The position numbers and the translations under genes were made by a program. From RGIG4097 sp964550635 (GTDB lineage Bacteria > Bacillota > Clostridia > Christensenellales > CAG-917), in assembly GCA_964550635.1 (NCBI GenBank), contig CAZJZV010000001.1:116334-180333 (forward strand): a DNA stretch of 64,000 nucleotides, in the 5' to 3' direction. The notes below the pieces were generated by a model, which saw only the letters and a list, made by a program, of their open reading frames with translations, was not told the DNA's origin and did no database searches. This document shows positions 42,262 to 51,000 of the stretch, in pieces (positions within the stretch are counted from its first letter, which is position 1; each line of letters begins with the position of its first letter).

Positions 42262-42545
42262 CAATATAAAACGAAAAATCAAACTAAATACACACGAAAA
42301 CACCTAAAACAAGTAACAATTCTTTGAAAACGACTAAAACGCTTATCAAATACGTGCAAATCGGTCTAAACAACGTTACTTCAAAAACGCATAATCCGCA
42401 AATTCACCGCAATTTTTCTCACTCAACGCAAATTTCCATTTACACATTCATATATGCACATTTGAAATCTCATACATATTCGATATTTTCTCGGCTATTT
42501 ATCTTTTCCGCCACCCCCTATTTTTACCTGATAAGGTAAAATCGC
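42262..42545. other. gene-free C-rich interval with a perfect hairpin
   Basis: No gene is supported. The plus strand is G-poor (for example 14 C and 3 G in 42421-42480). A perfect hairpin TTTTACCT/GATA/AGGTAAAA (42522-42541) lies just before the rlmI-like promoter and lacks a following T-run, so it could be an operator. The lack of a clear intrinsic terminator after the membrane-protein gene fits Rho-dependent termination. Confidence 0.45.
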
Positions 42546-42574
42546 TTGTCATACGCAATCTAAACCGCTAAAAT
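42546..42574 (+). promoter_or_regulatory. sigma-A promoter of the rlmI-like gene
   Basis: TTGTCA (42546-42551), 17 nt, TAAAAT (42569-42574); a leader of about 13 nt holds GAGGT. Confidence 0.75.
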
Positions 42575-42593
42575 ATTGTCGAGGTCATTGCAT

Positions 42594-43760
42594 ATGTATT
42601 CTGTTTATCTCAAAAAAGGCGAAGAAAAACGCATTATCAACGGACATTCGTGGGTGTACGCCAACGAAGTTTCCAAAATCGAAGGCAAAGATTCCAACGG
42701 CTCCCTTGCCACCGTTTTCACGCACGACGGAAAATTCGTGGGCAAAGGCTATATAAATCATTTGAGCAAAATTCTCGTCAGAGTGTTTTTGCGCGACCAA
42801 AACGCAGTTGACGACAAGGATTTCTACCTTGATAAACTGCGCCAAGCAAACGAATACCGCGTAAATTTAGGTTTTGACAACGCTTATCGTATGGTTTTCG
42901 CAGAGTCAGACGGCATTCCCGCTCTCATCGTCGATAGATATGCAGACTATCTCGTTTGCCAATTTCTCTCTTTGGGCATAGACAAACGCAAACGTCTCAT
43001 CGTTGATTGCCTTGTCGAACTTTTCAACCCGAAAGGAATTTACGAGCGTAGCGACGTCGCAGTCCGCGCAAAAGAAGGACTAAACGAAGTCAAAGGCGTG
43101 ATTTACGGCGAAGTCCCCGACGAAATCATCATCACCGAAAACGGTCTGAAAATGAGCGTCGACGTCAAAAACGGACAAAAAACAGGCTATTTTCTTGACC
43201 AAAAGGAAAACCGCTACGCGGTCAGACGCTATGCAAAAGGCAAAACCGTTCTCGATTGTTTCTGCAACAGTGGCGGTTTCAGTCTAAATTCCGCACTTTC
43301 CGCAAAGGCGGTTACTAGCGTCGACGTATCCGCAACCGCGCTCGCAAACGTCAATCGCAATGCCGAGCTAAACGGCTTTGACAATATCACCACTCTCGAA
43401 GGGGACGTATTTGAAGTTTTGCGTACTTTTAAGCGCGAAAATCGCAAATTCGACGTCGTAATTCTCGATCCCCCTGCATTTTGCAAGAGTGCAAACGAAG
43501 TCAAAGACGCATATAGGGGCTACAAAGACATCAACGCATTAGGTCTAAAACTCGTCGAAAAAGGCGGTTTTCTCATCACTGCGTCCTGCTCCCACTATAT
43601 GACCTTACCGCTATTTGAAAAAATGCTCGTTGAGTCCGCAAAAGAAAGCGGGCGCACCATCCGCATCGTCGAAATCAAAACGCAGTCCCCCGACCACCCG
43701 TCCGACCTATCCGCCGAAGAAACGAGTTATCTCAAATTCTTCGTCCTAAACGTTCAATGA
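42594..43760 (+). CDS. RlmI/RlmK-like class I SAM-dependent rRNA methyltransferase
   Basis: A 388-residue protein with an N-terminal PUA-type RNA-binding domain (YLKKGEEKRIINGHSWVYANEV), a middle domain, and a Rossmann methyltransferase with VLDCFCNSGGFSLNSA (SAM site), SVDVSATALANVNRNAELNG and the active motif ILDPPAFCKS. RlmI makes m5C1962 in 23S rRNA in E. coli; the exact target here is inferred. GAGGT lies 8 nt before the ATG. Confidence 0.9.
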   Translation: MYSVYLKKGEEKRIINGHSWVYANEVSKIEGKDSNGSLATVFTHDGKFVGKGYINHLSKILVRVFLRDQNAVDDKDFYLDKLRQANEYRVNLGFDNAYRMVFAESDGIPALIVDRYADYLVCQFLSLGIDKRKRLIVDCLVELFNPKGIYERSDVAVRAKEGLNEVKGVIYGEVPDEIIITENGLKMSVDVKNGQKTGYFLDQKENRYAVRRYAKGKTVLDCFCNSGGFSLNSALSAKAVTSVDVSATALANVNRNAELNGFDNITTLEGDVFEVLRTFKRENRKFDVVILDPPAFCKSANEVKDAYRGYKDINALGLKLVEKGGFLITASCSHYMTLPLFEKMLVESAKESGRTIRIVEIKTQSPDHPSDLSAEETSYLKFFVLNVQ

Positions 43761-43950
43761 GCGTTAAAACCCAAGACAATACAAATCGTTTTACGAAAAA
43801 CAAACGTATCATAATCAAACAAAAAACCACCAAGGATACTCAATACAATCAACGTCACATAAAGTATCAACAATACTCGTAGCAATAAACACCGCACACA
43901 GTATCAACGATTAAAAATTCAATCGATCAACGAAAAATCAAAACCATATA
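43761..43950. other. C-rich interval after the rlmI-like gene
   Basis: No gene is seen. In 43801-43920 the plus strand has 30 C and 10 G. The region resembles the C-rich tails after three other plus-strand genes in the window. Confidence 0.4.
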
Positions 43951-43979
43951 AAAAAGGCACTTCATCGAAGTGCCTTTTT
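43951..43979. terminator. bidirectional terminator between the rlmI-like gene and obgE
   Basis: AAAAAGGCACTTC, loop ATC and GAAGTGCCTTTTT make a 13-bp stem with a T-run on both strands, between convergent genes. Confidence 0.85.
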
Positions 43980-44001
43980 GTTGTTATTTTTCAAGATTTC
44001 G

Positions 44002-45264
44002 CTAATCTATCCACTCAAATTCGAGATCGCCGATAGAAATTATATCTCCTTCTTTCATGCCGTTGCGTTTGAGTTCGTCGATAACTCCGCGGTCTTTAAG
44101 CACCTTTTGGAAGAACGCAAATGAGTCCGTGTCCGAAATCGTAACGTTTTGAATAAGGAAGTCCACAAGTCCGCCGTCCACGAAGTAAGTGCCGTCCGGG
44201 AGTTTTTCGACGGTGAATTTTTGGTCGGATTTTTCTTCAAGACAGAAGTTTTCATCCACTTCTTCACGAGTAGGCGGGGGCAATTCGTCGACTTTGTCTT
44301 TCATGACGGTCAACAATTCTTTGAGTCCTTCCCCTGTCAGTGAACTAATCACAAACACTTTCACGCCGACTTTCTTTTCAAATTCTTCAATCACCGAGCG
44401 GTCGTAGAGCAAATCCGCCTTGCTTGCCACGACGATTTGAGGCGTCGACGCAAGTTTCAGGCTATACGATTCGAGTTCCTGATTGATTTTGACGTAGTCA
44501 TCGTACGGATCTCTGCCTTCGCTTCCGCTAATATCCACCACGTGCACGATAAGTCTAACTCTTTCGATATGGCGCAGGAAGTAGTGACCGAGTCCCGCCC
44601 CTTCGCTCGCGCCTTCGATAAGTCCCGGAATGTCCGCAATCACGAAACTATCGTCGTACATTTGCACCACGCCGAGATTGGGATTGATCGTCGTGAAGTG
44701 GTAGTTTGCGATTTTGGGTTTTGCGGACGTCAACATTGACAAAAGAGTGGACTTTCCAACGTTGGGGAATCCGACAAGACCTACGTCCGCTATGGTTTTG
44801 AGTTCAAGCGTGACTTGGTGTTCTTCGGTTTTCTCGCCGAGTTGTGAAAACGACGGTGCTTGACGTTGAGCGTGTGCAAATCTTGCATTGCCTTTTCCGC
44901 CCCTACCGCCCGTCAACGCGACGAAGGTTTCACCGTCCTCGAACAAGTCCGCGATAACGCAACCGCTTTCGGTATCTTTGATGACGGTACCCGCGGGGAC
45001 CTTGACGATGAGATCTTCACCACTCTTGCCCGTACAGTTTTTCGCACCGCCGTTCATGCCGTTTTCCGCGCGGAAATGCTTTTGGAATTTGAAGTCCACA
45101 AGATTGTTTTTATTCTTATCCGCGACGAAAATCACGTCACCGCCGTCACCGCCGTCGCCGCCGTCGGGACCGCCGTTAGGCTCGTATTTCGCTCTATGGA
45201 AAGACACGGCGCCGTTTCCGCCGTTGCCTGCCTTTATAAAGATTTTTACGTAATCTAAAAACAT
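44002..45264 (-). CDS. obgE: GTPase ObgE/CgtA
   Basis: Obg is the ribosome-associated GTPase linked to 50S assembly and stress. The 420-residue protein has the glycine-rich Obg fold (KAGNGGNGAVSFHRAKY, PDGGDGGDGG), the G domain (GFPNVGKSTLLS, DIPGLIEGASEG, SKADLL) and a C-terminal OCT domain (about 345-420). AAGGAT precedes the ATG. It can be transcribed from its own promoter inside the end of nfnB. Confidence 0.97.
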   Translation of the reverse strand: MFLDYVKIFIKAGNGGNGAVSFHRAKYEPNGGPDGGDGGDGGDVIFVADKNKNNLVDFKFQKHFRAENGMNGGAKNCTGKSGEDLIVKVPAGTVIKDTESGCVIADLFEDGETFVALTGGRGGKGNARFAHAQRQAPSFSQLGEKTEEHQVTLELKTIADVGLVGFPNVGKSTLLSMLTSAKPKIANYHFTTINPNLGVVQMYDDSFVIADIPGLIEGASEGAGLGHYFLRHIERVRLIVHVVDISGSEGRDPYDDYVKINQELESYSLKLASTPQIVVASKADLLYDRSVIEEFEKKVGVKVFVISSLTGEGLKELLTVMKDKVDELPPPTREEVDENFCLEEKSDQKFTVEKLPDGTYFVDGGLVDFLIQNVTISDTDSFAFFQKVLKDRGVIDELKRNGMKEGDIISIGDLEFEWID

Positions 45265-45296
45265 ATTTTATCCTTTTAGTGCATTACTTTCTTTGG

Positions 45297-45325
45297 ATTA
45301 TACACTATTTTCAGTCGTTTTGCAA
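45297..45325 (-). promoter_or_regulatory. sigma-A promoter of obgE inside the nfnB 3' end
   Basis: TTGCAA (45320-45325), 17 nt, TATAAT (45297-45302) on the minus strand. The -35 lies within the last codons of nfnB. Confidence 0.7.
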
Positions 45326-46690
45326 TTGCTTAATGATTGCTCTAGCGGATTTTTTGCCTGCACCCATAGCGAGAATAACCGTAGCCGCACCCGTCATAGC
45401 ATCCCCGCCTGCATATAGTCTAGGAATCGAAGTCCTGCCGTCCTCGTCGCAAACGATAGTGCCTTTCGCACTCACTTCAAGCGACGGACAACTGTGTTTG
45501 ATTATGGGATTAGGCGTAGTGCCAAGCGCAACGATGACTTCGTCGCATTCGATATCGTATTCGCTACCCGCAATTGCAACAGGCGATCTACGTCCGCTTG
45601 CATCGGGTTCACCGAGAGCCATTTTGACGACTTTCATCCCCGAAACCGCTCCGTCTTTTCCAAGAATTTCAACGGGGTTCGTGAGAAGGTCGAAGATGAC
45701 TCCTTCTTCTTCTGCGTGTTCGATTTCTTCAGCACGTGCGGGCATTTCTTCGCGACCGCGACGATAGACGAGATGCACTTCCGCACCCATACGAACGGCG
45801 GTTCTAGCGGAGTCCATAGCGACGTTACCCGCACCTACGACCACGACTTTTTTCCCTCTAAACACAGGGGTTATCGCGTCGTTTTCGTACGCTTTCATAA
45901 GGTTTACGCGAGTGAGATATTCGTTTGCGGAATACACTCCGTTCAAGTTTTCCCCTTTCACTCTAAGGAATGACGGCAAACCCGCTCCAGAGCCGATGAA
46001 AACGGCACCGTAACTATCGAGCAATTCATCGATGAAAATCGTTTTTCCTACAACCACGTTTTTCCTGATTTCAACGCCGAGTTTTTCAAGGTTTTCGATT
46101 TCACGAGCAACGATTGTTTTGGGCAAACGAAATTCGGGAATGCCGTAACTCAAAACACCGCCCGCCTTGTGCAGTGCTTCAAAAACGGTGACTTTGACGC
46201 CTGCTTTTGCAAGATCGGCAGCACAAGACAACCCTGCGGGACCGCTACCGACAACGGCAACTTTTCCGACATTTACCACATTAGAATCACTGTTTTTGAC
46301 GGTTTCACCCCTTTCAAGTGCGTAATCCGCAACGTAACGTTCAAGCGCGCCGATCGACACCGATCCGCCGAGTTTGACTTTGCGCACGCAGTACTTTTCG
46401 CATTGATTTTCTTGCGGGCATACCCTACCGCACACCGCAGGAAGGTTGTTGTCTTTCGACAAAACTTCGCACGCGCCGTCCATATCGCCGTCTCTAATTT
46501 TGCGAATGAAATCGGGGATATGCACGCCGACGGGGCAACCTTTCATACAAGGAGCGTTTTTGCAATCAAGGCATCTATTCGCTTCGGACTGTGCGATTTC
46601 GGGGGTAAAACCGAGCGCAACTTCTTTGAAGTTGTTTCTTCTCTCTTCGGGAGATTGAGAGGGCATAACGTTTCTTTCTACAATTTCCAT
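45311..46690 (-). CDS. nfnB: NfnB/GltD-like FAD and iron-sulfur oxidoreductase, large subunit of NADH-dependent reduced ferredoxin:NADP oxidoreductase
   Basis: The 459-residue protein has an N-terminal [4Fe-4S] domain (NRCLDCKNAPCMKGCPVGVHIP, CGRVCPQENQCEKYC), an FAD fold (VAVVGSGPAGLSCAADLA) and an NADPH fold (VVVVGAGNVAMDSARTA). On its own it could be glutamate synthase small subunit, but the adjacent nfnA gene, only 1 nt upstream, points to the electron-bifurcating Nfn complex that couples NADH, ferredoxin and NADPH pools. Confidence 0.92.
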   Translation of the reverse strand: MEIVERNVMPSQSPEERRNNFKEVALGFTPEIAQSEANRCLDCKNAPCMKGCPVGVHIPDFIRKIRDGDMDGACEVLSKDNNLPAVCGRVCPQENQCEKYCVRKVKLGGSVSIGALERYVADYALERGETVKNSDSNVVNVGKVAVVGSGPAGLSCAADLAKAGVKVTVFEALHKAGGVLSYGIPEFRLPKTIVAREIENLEKLGVEIRKNVVVGKTIFIDELLDSYGAVFIGSGAGLPSFLRVKGENLNGVYSANEYLTRVNLMKAYENDAITPVFRGKKVVVVGAGNVAMDSARTAVRMGAEVHLVYRRGREEMPARAEEIEHAEEEGVIFDLLTNPVEILGKDGAVSGMKVVKMALGEPDASGRRSPVAIAGSEYDIECDEVIVALGTTPNPIIKHSCPSLEVSAKGTIVCDEDGRTSIPRLYAGGDAMTGAATVILAMGAGKKSARAIIKQLQND

Positions 46691-46691
46691 A

Positions 46692-47513
46692 CTAACCTCT
46701 CAAATTGCACTTATGTGCGTTTTCGTGTTCGCGGTAGATTTTCGAGCGGGATATAGCCTCGTCGAAATCAACGAGATGACCGTCAAATTCAGGTCCGTCG
46801 ATACAAGCATACTTTGTTTTACCGTCGACGGTGAGTCTGCAACAACCGCACATGCCGGTGCCGTCGACCATAATCGAATTCATACTGACGACGGTATGGA
46901 TTCCAAGCTCTTTCGTGAGTGCGCAAACCGCTTTCATCATAGGAAGCGGACCGACCGCAAACACGCAATCGAACTTTTTCTCCCCTACAACTTCGCGGAT
47001 TTCATCGGTAACAAAGCCTTTTTTACCGCTCGAGCCGTCGTCCGTTATCAAATGAAGATTCGAGCATGCCTTAAATTCATCGACGTAAGTCAACAAATCC
47101 ACGTTTCTTGCGCCGAGTATGACGTCGGATTTTTTGTTTTCGGAAAACAGTTGTTTTGCCTGCGGATAGATAACCGCCGCACCTATTCCGCCCGCGACGA
47201 GCAAAATATTTTTGTATTCGCTCAAATCGGTTGCGTTTCCGAGCGGACCGACAAAGTCGCAAAGTGCGTCCCCCTCATTCATAGAGGCAAGTTTTGCAGT
47301 CGTATATCCGACCTCTTGCACGAGAATGGAAACAGTGCCGTTTTCGCGAGAATAGTCGCAAATTGTGAAAGGCACTCTCTCTCCGTTTTCGTCCGTACGG
47401 AGAATGATAAATTGCCCCGCAAGGCAATGTTTTGCGGTGTCTGGAGCGTAAATCGTATACTCGTTCACTCTCTCGGCAAGCGTTCTTTTTTTGATGATTT
47501 CGTAGTTCTTCAT
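46692..47513 (-). CDS. nfnA: NfnA-like ferredoxin-NADP reductase, small subunit
   Basis: A 273-residue flavoprotein of the ferredoxin reductase type. It has a flavin-binding barrel (AGQFIILRTDENGERVPFTI), an NAD-binding domain (LLVAGGIGAAVIYPQAK) and a C-terminal [2Fe-2S] motif region with cysteines in GTGMCGCCRLTV and KYACIDGPEF, like dihydroorotate dehydrogenase subunit K and NfnA. The ATG at 47513 fits family length; one at 47540 is possible. It is paired with nfnB. Confidence 0.91.
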   Translation of the reverse strand: MKNYEIIKKRTLAERVNEYTIYAPDTAKHCLAGQFIILRTDENGERVPFTICDYSRENGTVSILVQEVGYTTAKLASMNEGDALCDFVGPLGNATDLSEYKNILLVAGGIGAAVIYPQAKQLFSENKKSDVILGARNVDLLTYVDEFKACSNLHLITDDGSSGKKGFVTDEIREVVGEKKFDCVFAVGPLPMMKAVCALTKELGIHTVVSMNSIMVDGTGMCGCCRLTVDGKTKYACIDGPEFDGHLVDFDEAISRSKIYREHENAHKCNLRG

Positions 47514-47558
47514 TGTTCTCTTTTCGTCTGTTTTCAGCATTTTTGCCGAAAAGTATTC

Positions 47559-48185
47559 TCAATTTTGTTTATTTTTATAATACTTACACCATTCTTTCAG
47601 GTTGCACTCGTCGCATTTCGGTGCGCGCGCGGTGCAAACGTATCTGCCGTGAAAGATGAGAAGATGATGCAGTTCTCCCCACTTGTTTTCGTCAAACGAA
47701 GCGTTCAGTTGTTCTTCGGTTTTTTCGGGAGTTTCCGCATTCACGATGCCGATGCGATTGCTCACTCTGAAAACGTGTGTATCAACCGCTATCGCATTTC
47801 CGCCGAATGCGACCGAATAGACGACATTGGCAGTTTTGCGTCCTACTCCGCTCAACTTCATCAACTCTTCTTGAGTTTCGGGGACTCCGCCGAGCGACAA
47901 CACACTTTGCGCCATACTCTTTATGGATTTTGCTTTGTTGTGGTAAAATCCGCAGGAGTGTATGCGCTCTTCAAGTTCTTCTATCGGCATATTCACAAAA
48001 TCTTCGGGAGTCGATGCGACTTTGAAAAGTTCTTTTGTCACCATATTCACCCTTTTGTCCGTGCATTGCGCCGACAAAATGACCGCAACGAGCAGTTCAA
48101 ACGGCGCATCGAAGTTTAGTTCGCATTGCGCGGACGGATGTTGCACTTTCAGTGCATTGAAGATTTTGTCATTTGTGCTTTCCAT
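47559..48185 (-). CDS. nth: endonuclease III
   Basis: A DNA glycosylase/AP lyase that removes oxidised pyrimidines. The 208-residue protein has the helix-hairpin-helix LSGVGRKTANVV with the catalytic lysine, VDTHVFRVSNR with the catalytic aspartate, and the C-terminal [4Fe-4S] ligands spaced C-X6-C-X2-C-X5-C. The ATG lies 6 nt after the -10 box with no ribosome site. It heads the nth-nfnA-nfnB-obgE run. Confidence 0.96.
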   Translation of the reverse strand: MESTNDKIFNALKVQHPSAQCELNFDAPFELLVAVILSAQCTDKRVNMVTKELFKVASTPEDFVNMPIEELEERIHSCGFYHNKAKSIKSMAQSVLSLGGVPETQEELMKLSGVGRKTANVVYSVAFGGNAIAVDTHVFRVSNRIGIVNAETPEKTEEQLNASFDENKWGELHHLLIFHGRYVCTARAPKCDECNLKEWCKYYKNKQN

Positions 48186-48191
48186 AAGTGT

Positions 48192-48220
48192 ATTTTAACA
48201 CTTAACCCGAAGTATAGCAA
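48192..48220 (-). promoter_or_regulatory. sigma-A promoter of nth, leaderless type
   Basis: TTGCTA (48215-48220), 17 nt, TAAAAT (48192-48197) on the minus strand; exactly 6 nt separate the -10 from the nth ATG. Confidence 0.72.
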
Positions 48221-48240
48221 CCCGAATTAGAGCGCGAATA

Positions 48241-48489
48241 TCAAAATTTTACGCTTTTTCCGTTTTCCCCGACATAAAATCTGCCGATGACGGAGTTATA
48301 TCTCCCCCTTTCAAGCACTTGCATGGCTTGCGACAGGTTTCTCGTCAGGCATTTGACGGACAATCCGCACCCCGCCGACGCACTTGACGGCGTATTGATG
48401 AGTTTTGCGGGAATGCGGTAGTTTTGCAACGCTTCATAATATCTCGCTCCCTCGGACCTTGATCGGAACGCAACGAAAAATTCTCTCAT
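48241..48489 (-). CDS. DUF3343-type putative Se/S carrier-like protein
   Basis: An 82-residue protein with REFFVAFRSRSEGARYYEALQ and the conserved SSASAGCGLSVKC segment, in which the cysteines are thought to carry sulfur or selenium. The start at 48489 has GGAGG 6 nt upstream. In other genomes members sit next to class V aminotransferases of the cysteine desulfurase type, as here, where the partner is divergent. Confidence 0.8.
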   Translation of the reverse strand: MREFFVAFRSRSEGARYYEALQNYRIPAKLINTPSSASAGCGLSVKCLTRNLSQAMQVLERGRYNSVIGRFYVGENGKSVKF

Positions 48490-48528
48490 AAATTCCTCCA
48501 CACATTTTATGTACGCGTTCCGAAATAT

Positions 48529-48551
48529 ACTATTGTTTTTCGACAAATAGT
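48529..48551. promoter_or_regulatory. imperfect inverted repeat between divergent genes
   Basis: ACTATTGT and ACAAATAGT form nearly complementary arms around TTTTCG, midway between the DUF3343 gene and the aminotransferase gene. Possible shared operator. Confidence 0.3.
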
Positions 48552-48593
48552 GTGATTATTGCGCGAAACCGCATAGAATACAACGAGGTGAAT

Positions 48594-49748
48594 ATGGTAT
48601 ATCTCGACAATGCGGCGACTTCAAATTTCAAACCAAAAAGCGTGTTCGATGCGATAAACTACGATTTGTCGCACTCTGCAAATAGCGGTCGAAGTGCACA
48701 CCGCTATGCAAACGATTGCGCTCTGAAAATCGAAAAGACAAGAAACTATCTGCTTGAAAAACTCGGCGCGGACGAAGATTACGGCATAGTTTTCACGAAA
48801 AACTGCACCGAAGCGTTAAATCTTGCGATTTTCGGCTATCTCGAAAGCGGTATGAAAGTCGTGACGACCGCAAACGAACACAATAGCGCATTGCGCCCGC
48901 TTTTTGAACTAAAAAAATGCGGTGTAATCACATTGACCGTAGTAGAGCAAGATGAAAACGGCAGAATACCTACGGATAAAATCGTCGAAACTGCGGAAAA
49001 TGCCGACTTGCTTGTGGTCGGACATTCATCAAACGTAACAGGCGCAATAGTGAATTTGGACGAAATCGGGGAAAAACTCAAAGATTGCAAGGTCAAAATC
49101 CTTGTAGACGGCGCACAAAGCGTGCCGATTCTCAATCCGAACGTTTCAAAAAACCATATTGATATGCTCGCTTGCCCCGGGCATAAGGGATTGCACGGCA
49201 TTCAAGGCACGGGATTTTTGATGATGAAAAGAGATCTAAATCTCAAACCGCTCAACTACGGCGGTACGGGTACTTTCTCCGAAAACGTCTATCAAGCACG
49301 GATTATCCCCGAAGATTACGAAGCGGGAACGTTGTTTGCAGGCGGAATTTCCGCCTTGCACGCAGGCGCAAAGTGGAGTTTTGACAATCTCAACAACACC
49401 AAAAACACGATTTTTAGACTTGCAAGCGACTGTATTCGCTATTTGAAATCAATGGGCGCAACGGTCTATACCGTTGACAGTCAAGTCGGAATCGTATCTT
49501 TCAATTTTGGTGATATTGAATCGCAAGAAATCGCAAACTTCCTTGCGGATAAAGATATAGCAGTCAGAAGCGGACTGCACTGCGCGCCCCTTGTGCATAA
49601 GTTTTTAGGCACGGAGCACGGTGCGGTGCGAGTGAGTTTCGGTGCGGACAACGGAAACAAAGACTTGTTTGCATTGCTGTCCGCGCTTGACGAATTTTTG
49701 ACAGTAAAACGACATTCTAACGGCGTATTTTTCAAGAAACAACATTGA
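48594..49748 (+). CDS. class V aminotransferase of the cysteine desulfurase family
   Basis: A 384-residue PLP enzyme with YLDNAATSNFKPKSV, the PLP lysine in CPGHKGLHGIQGTG and the persulfide cysteine in RSGLHCAPLVH. It resembles the desulfurase subfamily named for Enterococcus EF2568 (my recollection), often found with DUF3343 and linked to sulfur or selenium handling rather than general Fe-S assembly. GAGGTG precedes the ATG. No IscU/NifU partner is adjacent. Confidence 0.88.
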   Translation: MVYLDNAATSNFKPKSVFDAINYDLSHSANSGRSAHRYANDCALKIEKTRNYLLEKLGADEDYGIVFTKNCTEALNLAIFGYLESGMKVVTTANEHNSALRPLFELKKCGVITLTVVEQDENGRIPTDKIVETAENADLLVVGHSSNVTGAIVNLDEIGEKLKDCKVKILVDGAQSVPILNPNVSKNHIDMLACPGHKGLHGIQGTGFLMMKRDLNLKPLNYGGTGTFSENVYQARIIPEDYEAGTLFAGGISALHAGAKWSFDNLNNTKNTIFRLASDCIRYLKSMGATVYTVDSQVGIVSFNFGDIESQEIANFLADKDIAVRSGLHCAPLVHKFLGTEHGAVRVSFGADNGNKDLFALLSALDEFLTVKRHSNGVFFKKQH

Positions 49749-49911
49749 AAAACACACTGAAAAAAGCCGATAAAATAACTTTGCACGCAAAATTTTCGGA
49801 CATGATTTGGGAAACGTTTGCGCTTTGTAAAAAAAGATTAAAGTCAAAACGTAGCGAGCCGTTTAATCACAAAGTTTTGCACACGTAGCAATTGATTTCG
49901 CTTGTAGTCGC

Positions 49912-51000
49912 TCAATCCAACGTCAAAACAGGATTTCCGTCTACGTTTTTGCACGCTCCGAGAAGCGCTCTTTTCGCCATTTGCGGTGTTAGATTGCGAT
50001 ACTTTTGATGAAGTAGACAACATGCACCCGCAACAAGCGGTGCGGACACCGAAGTCCCGGTCATATAACTATACGTGCCACAGTTTTGAAGACCTTTGAT
50101 TCTTACCCCGTTTGCATACAAATCGGGACGATAAATGCCGTTATAGTTTCCGCGTGATGAAAAATCCGCCACTTGCAAATTTTCATCAACTGCGCCGACG
50201 GATATGACTTCGCCACTGATTGCAGGCGATTTCACGTTATTTTCACCGCTATTACCAACTGCACAAACGACTGTCAGTCCACTGCGCACAAGCATTTCCG
50301 CGCCGATTTTTAGCGGATCGGAGTATTCTGTAGGCTCTGCGCCAAAACTCATACAAACGACCTTGATATTGTATCGCCTGAAATTATCGTATAGCCATTG
50401 CATACCGTCGAGAATTTTGAAAGTACCGCTCTCACCCGATGCGGTTATAACTTTCACCGCCACTATTTCCGCCATAGGCGCGACTCCTGCGACTTCACCG
50501 CCCGACATAAGTCCGTTTCCGACTGCGACGCCAGAAACAAAAGTGCCGTGACCGTTGTCGTCATAGGGATATTCTCTGCCTTCGATCAAATCGACGAAAC
50601 CGAAAATTCTATCCTTCGGCACGCACAAATCGCTATGCACCGACACGCCCGTATCCATCACGCAAAGGCGCACTCCGCGTCCGTCAAGACAGTCTTTGCT
50701 CGACAAGCAAATGTTATCTTTTATACTATCTAACTGCTTTAATTCGTCATAATCGACTTCGCCGAGCGCACTGACTCTGCTTTGAGCGGACACAAATTCA
50801 ACGTCGTGAAGTGCAGACAAATTCTTGACATCCGCCATATCGCATTCAATTCCGACCGAGCGGATGAAAGGATAATCCCTGACAACCTTGAAATTGCGTT
50901 TCACGTAGCCGTACTGAAACGGAGTGCGCACGCGCACGATTGCCGTCGTTTTTTCTTGAACGGACAATATTCCAACCAAAGAGCCGTCGATTTTGTTCAT
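49912..51000 (-). CDS. subtilisin-like serine protease without signal peptide (AprX-like)
   Basis: A 362-residue S8 protease. The catalytic triad is visible: Asp in CVMDTGVSVHSD, His in NGHGTFVSG, Ser in GTSVSAPLVAG, and the oxyanion Asn in AVGNSGENN. The first 80 residues look like an I9-type propeptide or inhibitor domain. No signal peptide is present, as in B. subtilis AprX, so it should act inside the cell. It overlaps the upstream small gene by 4 nt. Confidence 0.9.
   Translation of the reverse strand: MNKIDGSLVGILSVQEKTTAIVRVRTPFQYGYVKRNFKVVRDYPFIRSVGIECDMADVKNLSALHDVEFVSAQSRVSALGEVDYDELKQLDSIKDNICLSSKDCLDGRGVRLCVMDTGVSVHSDLCVPKDRIFGFVDLIEGREYPYDDNGHGTFVSGVAVGNGLMSGGEVAGVAPMAEIVAVKVITASGESGTFKILDGMQWLYDNFRRYNIKVVCMSFGAEPTEYSDPLKIGAEMLVRSGLTVVCAVGNSGENNVKSPAISGEVISVGAVDENLQVADFSSRGNYNGIYRPDLYANGVRIKGLQNCGTYSYMTGTSVSAPLVAGACCLLHQKYRNLTPQMAKRALLGACKNVDGNPVLTLD

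Noticed and set aside
45311..46690. Stand-alone glutamate synthase small subunit
   Set aside because: No large glutamate synthase subunit is adjacent, and the paired ferredoxin-reductase-like gene fits the Nfn complex better.
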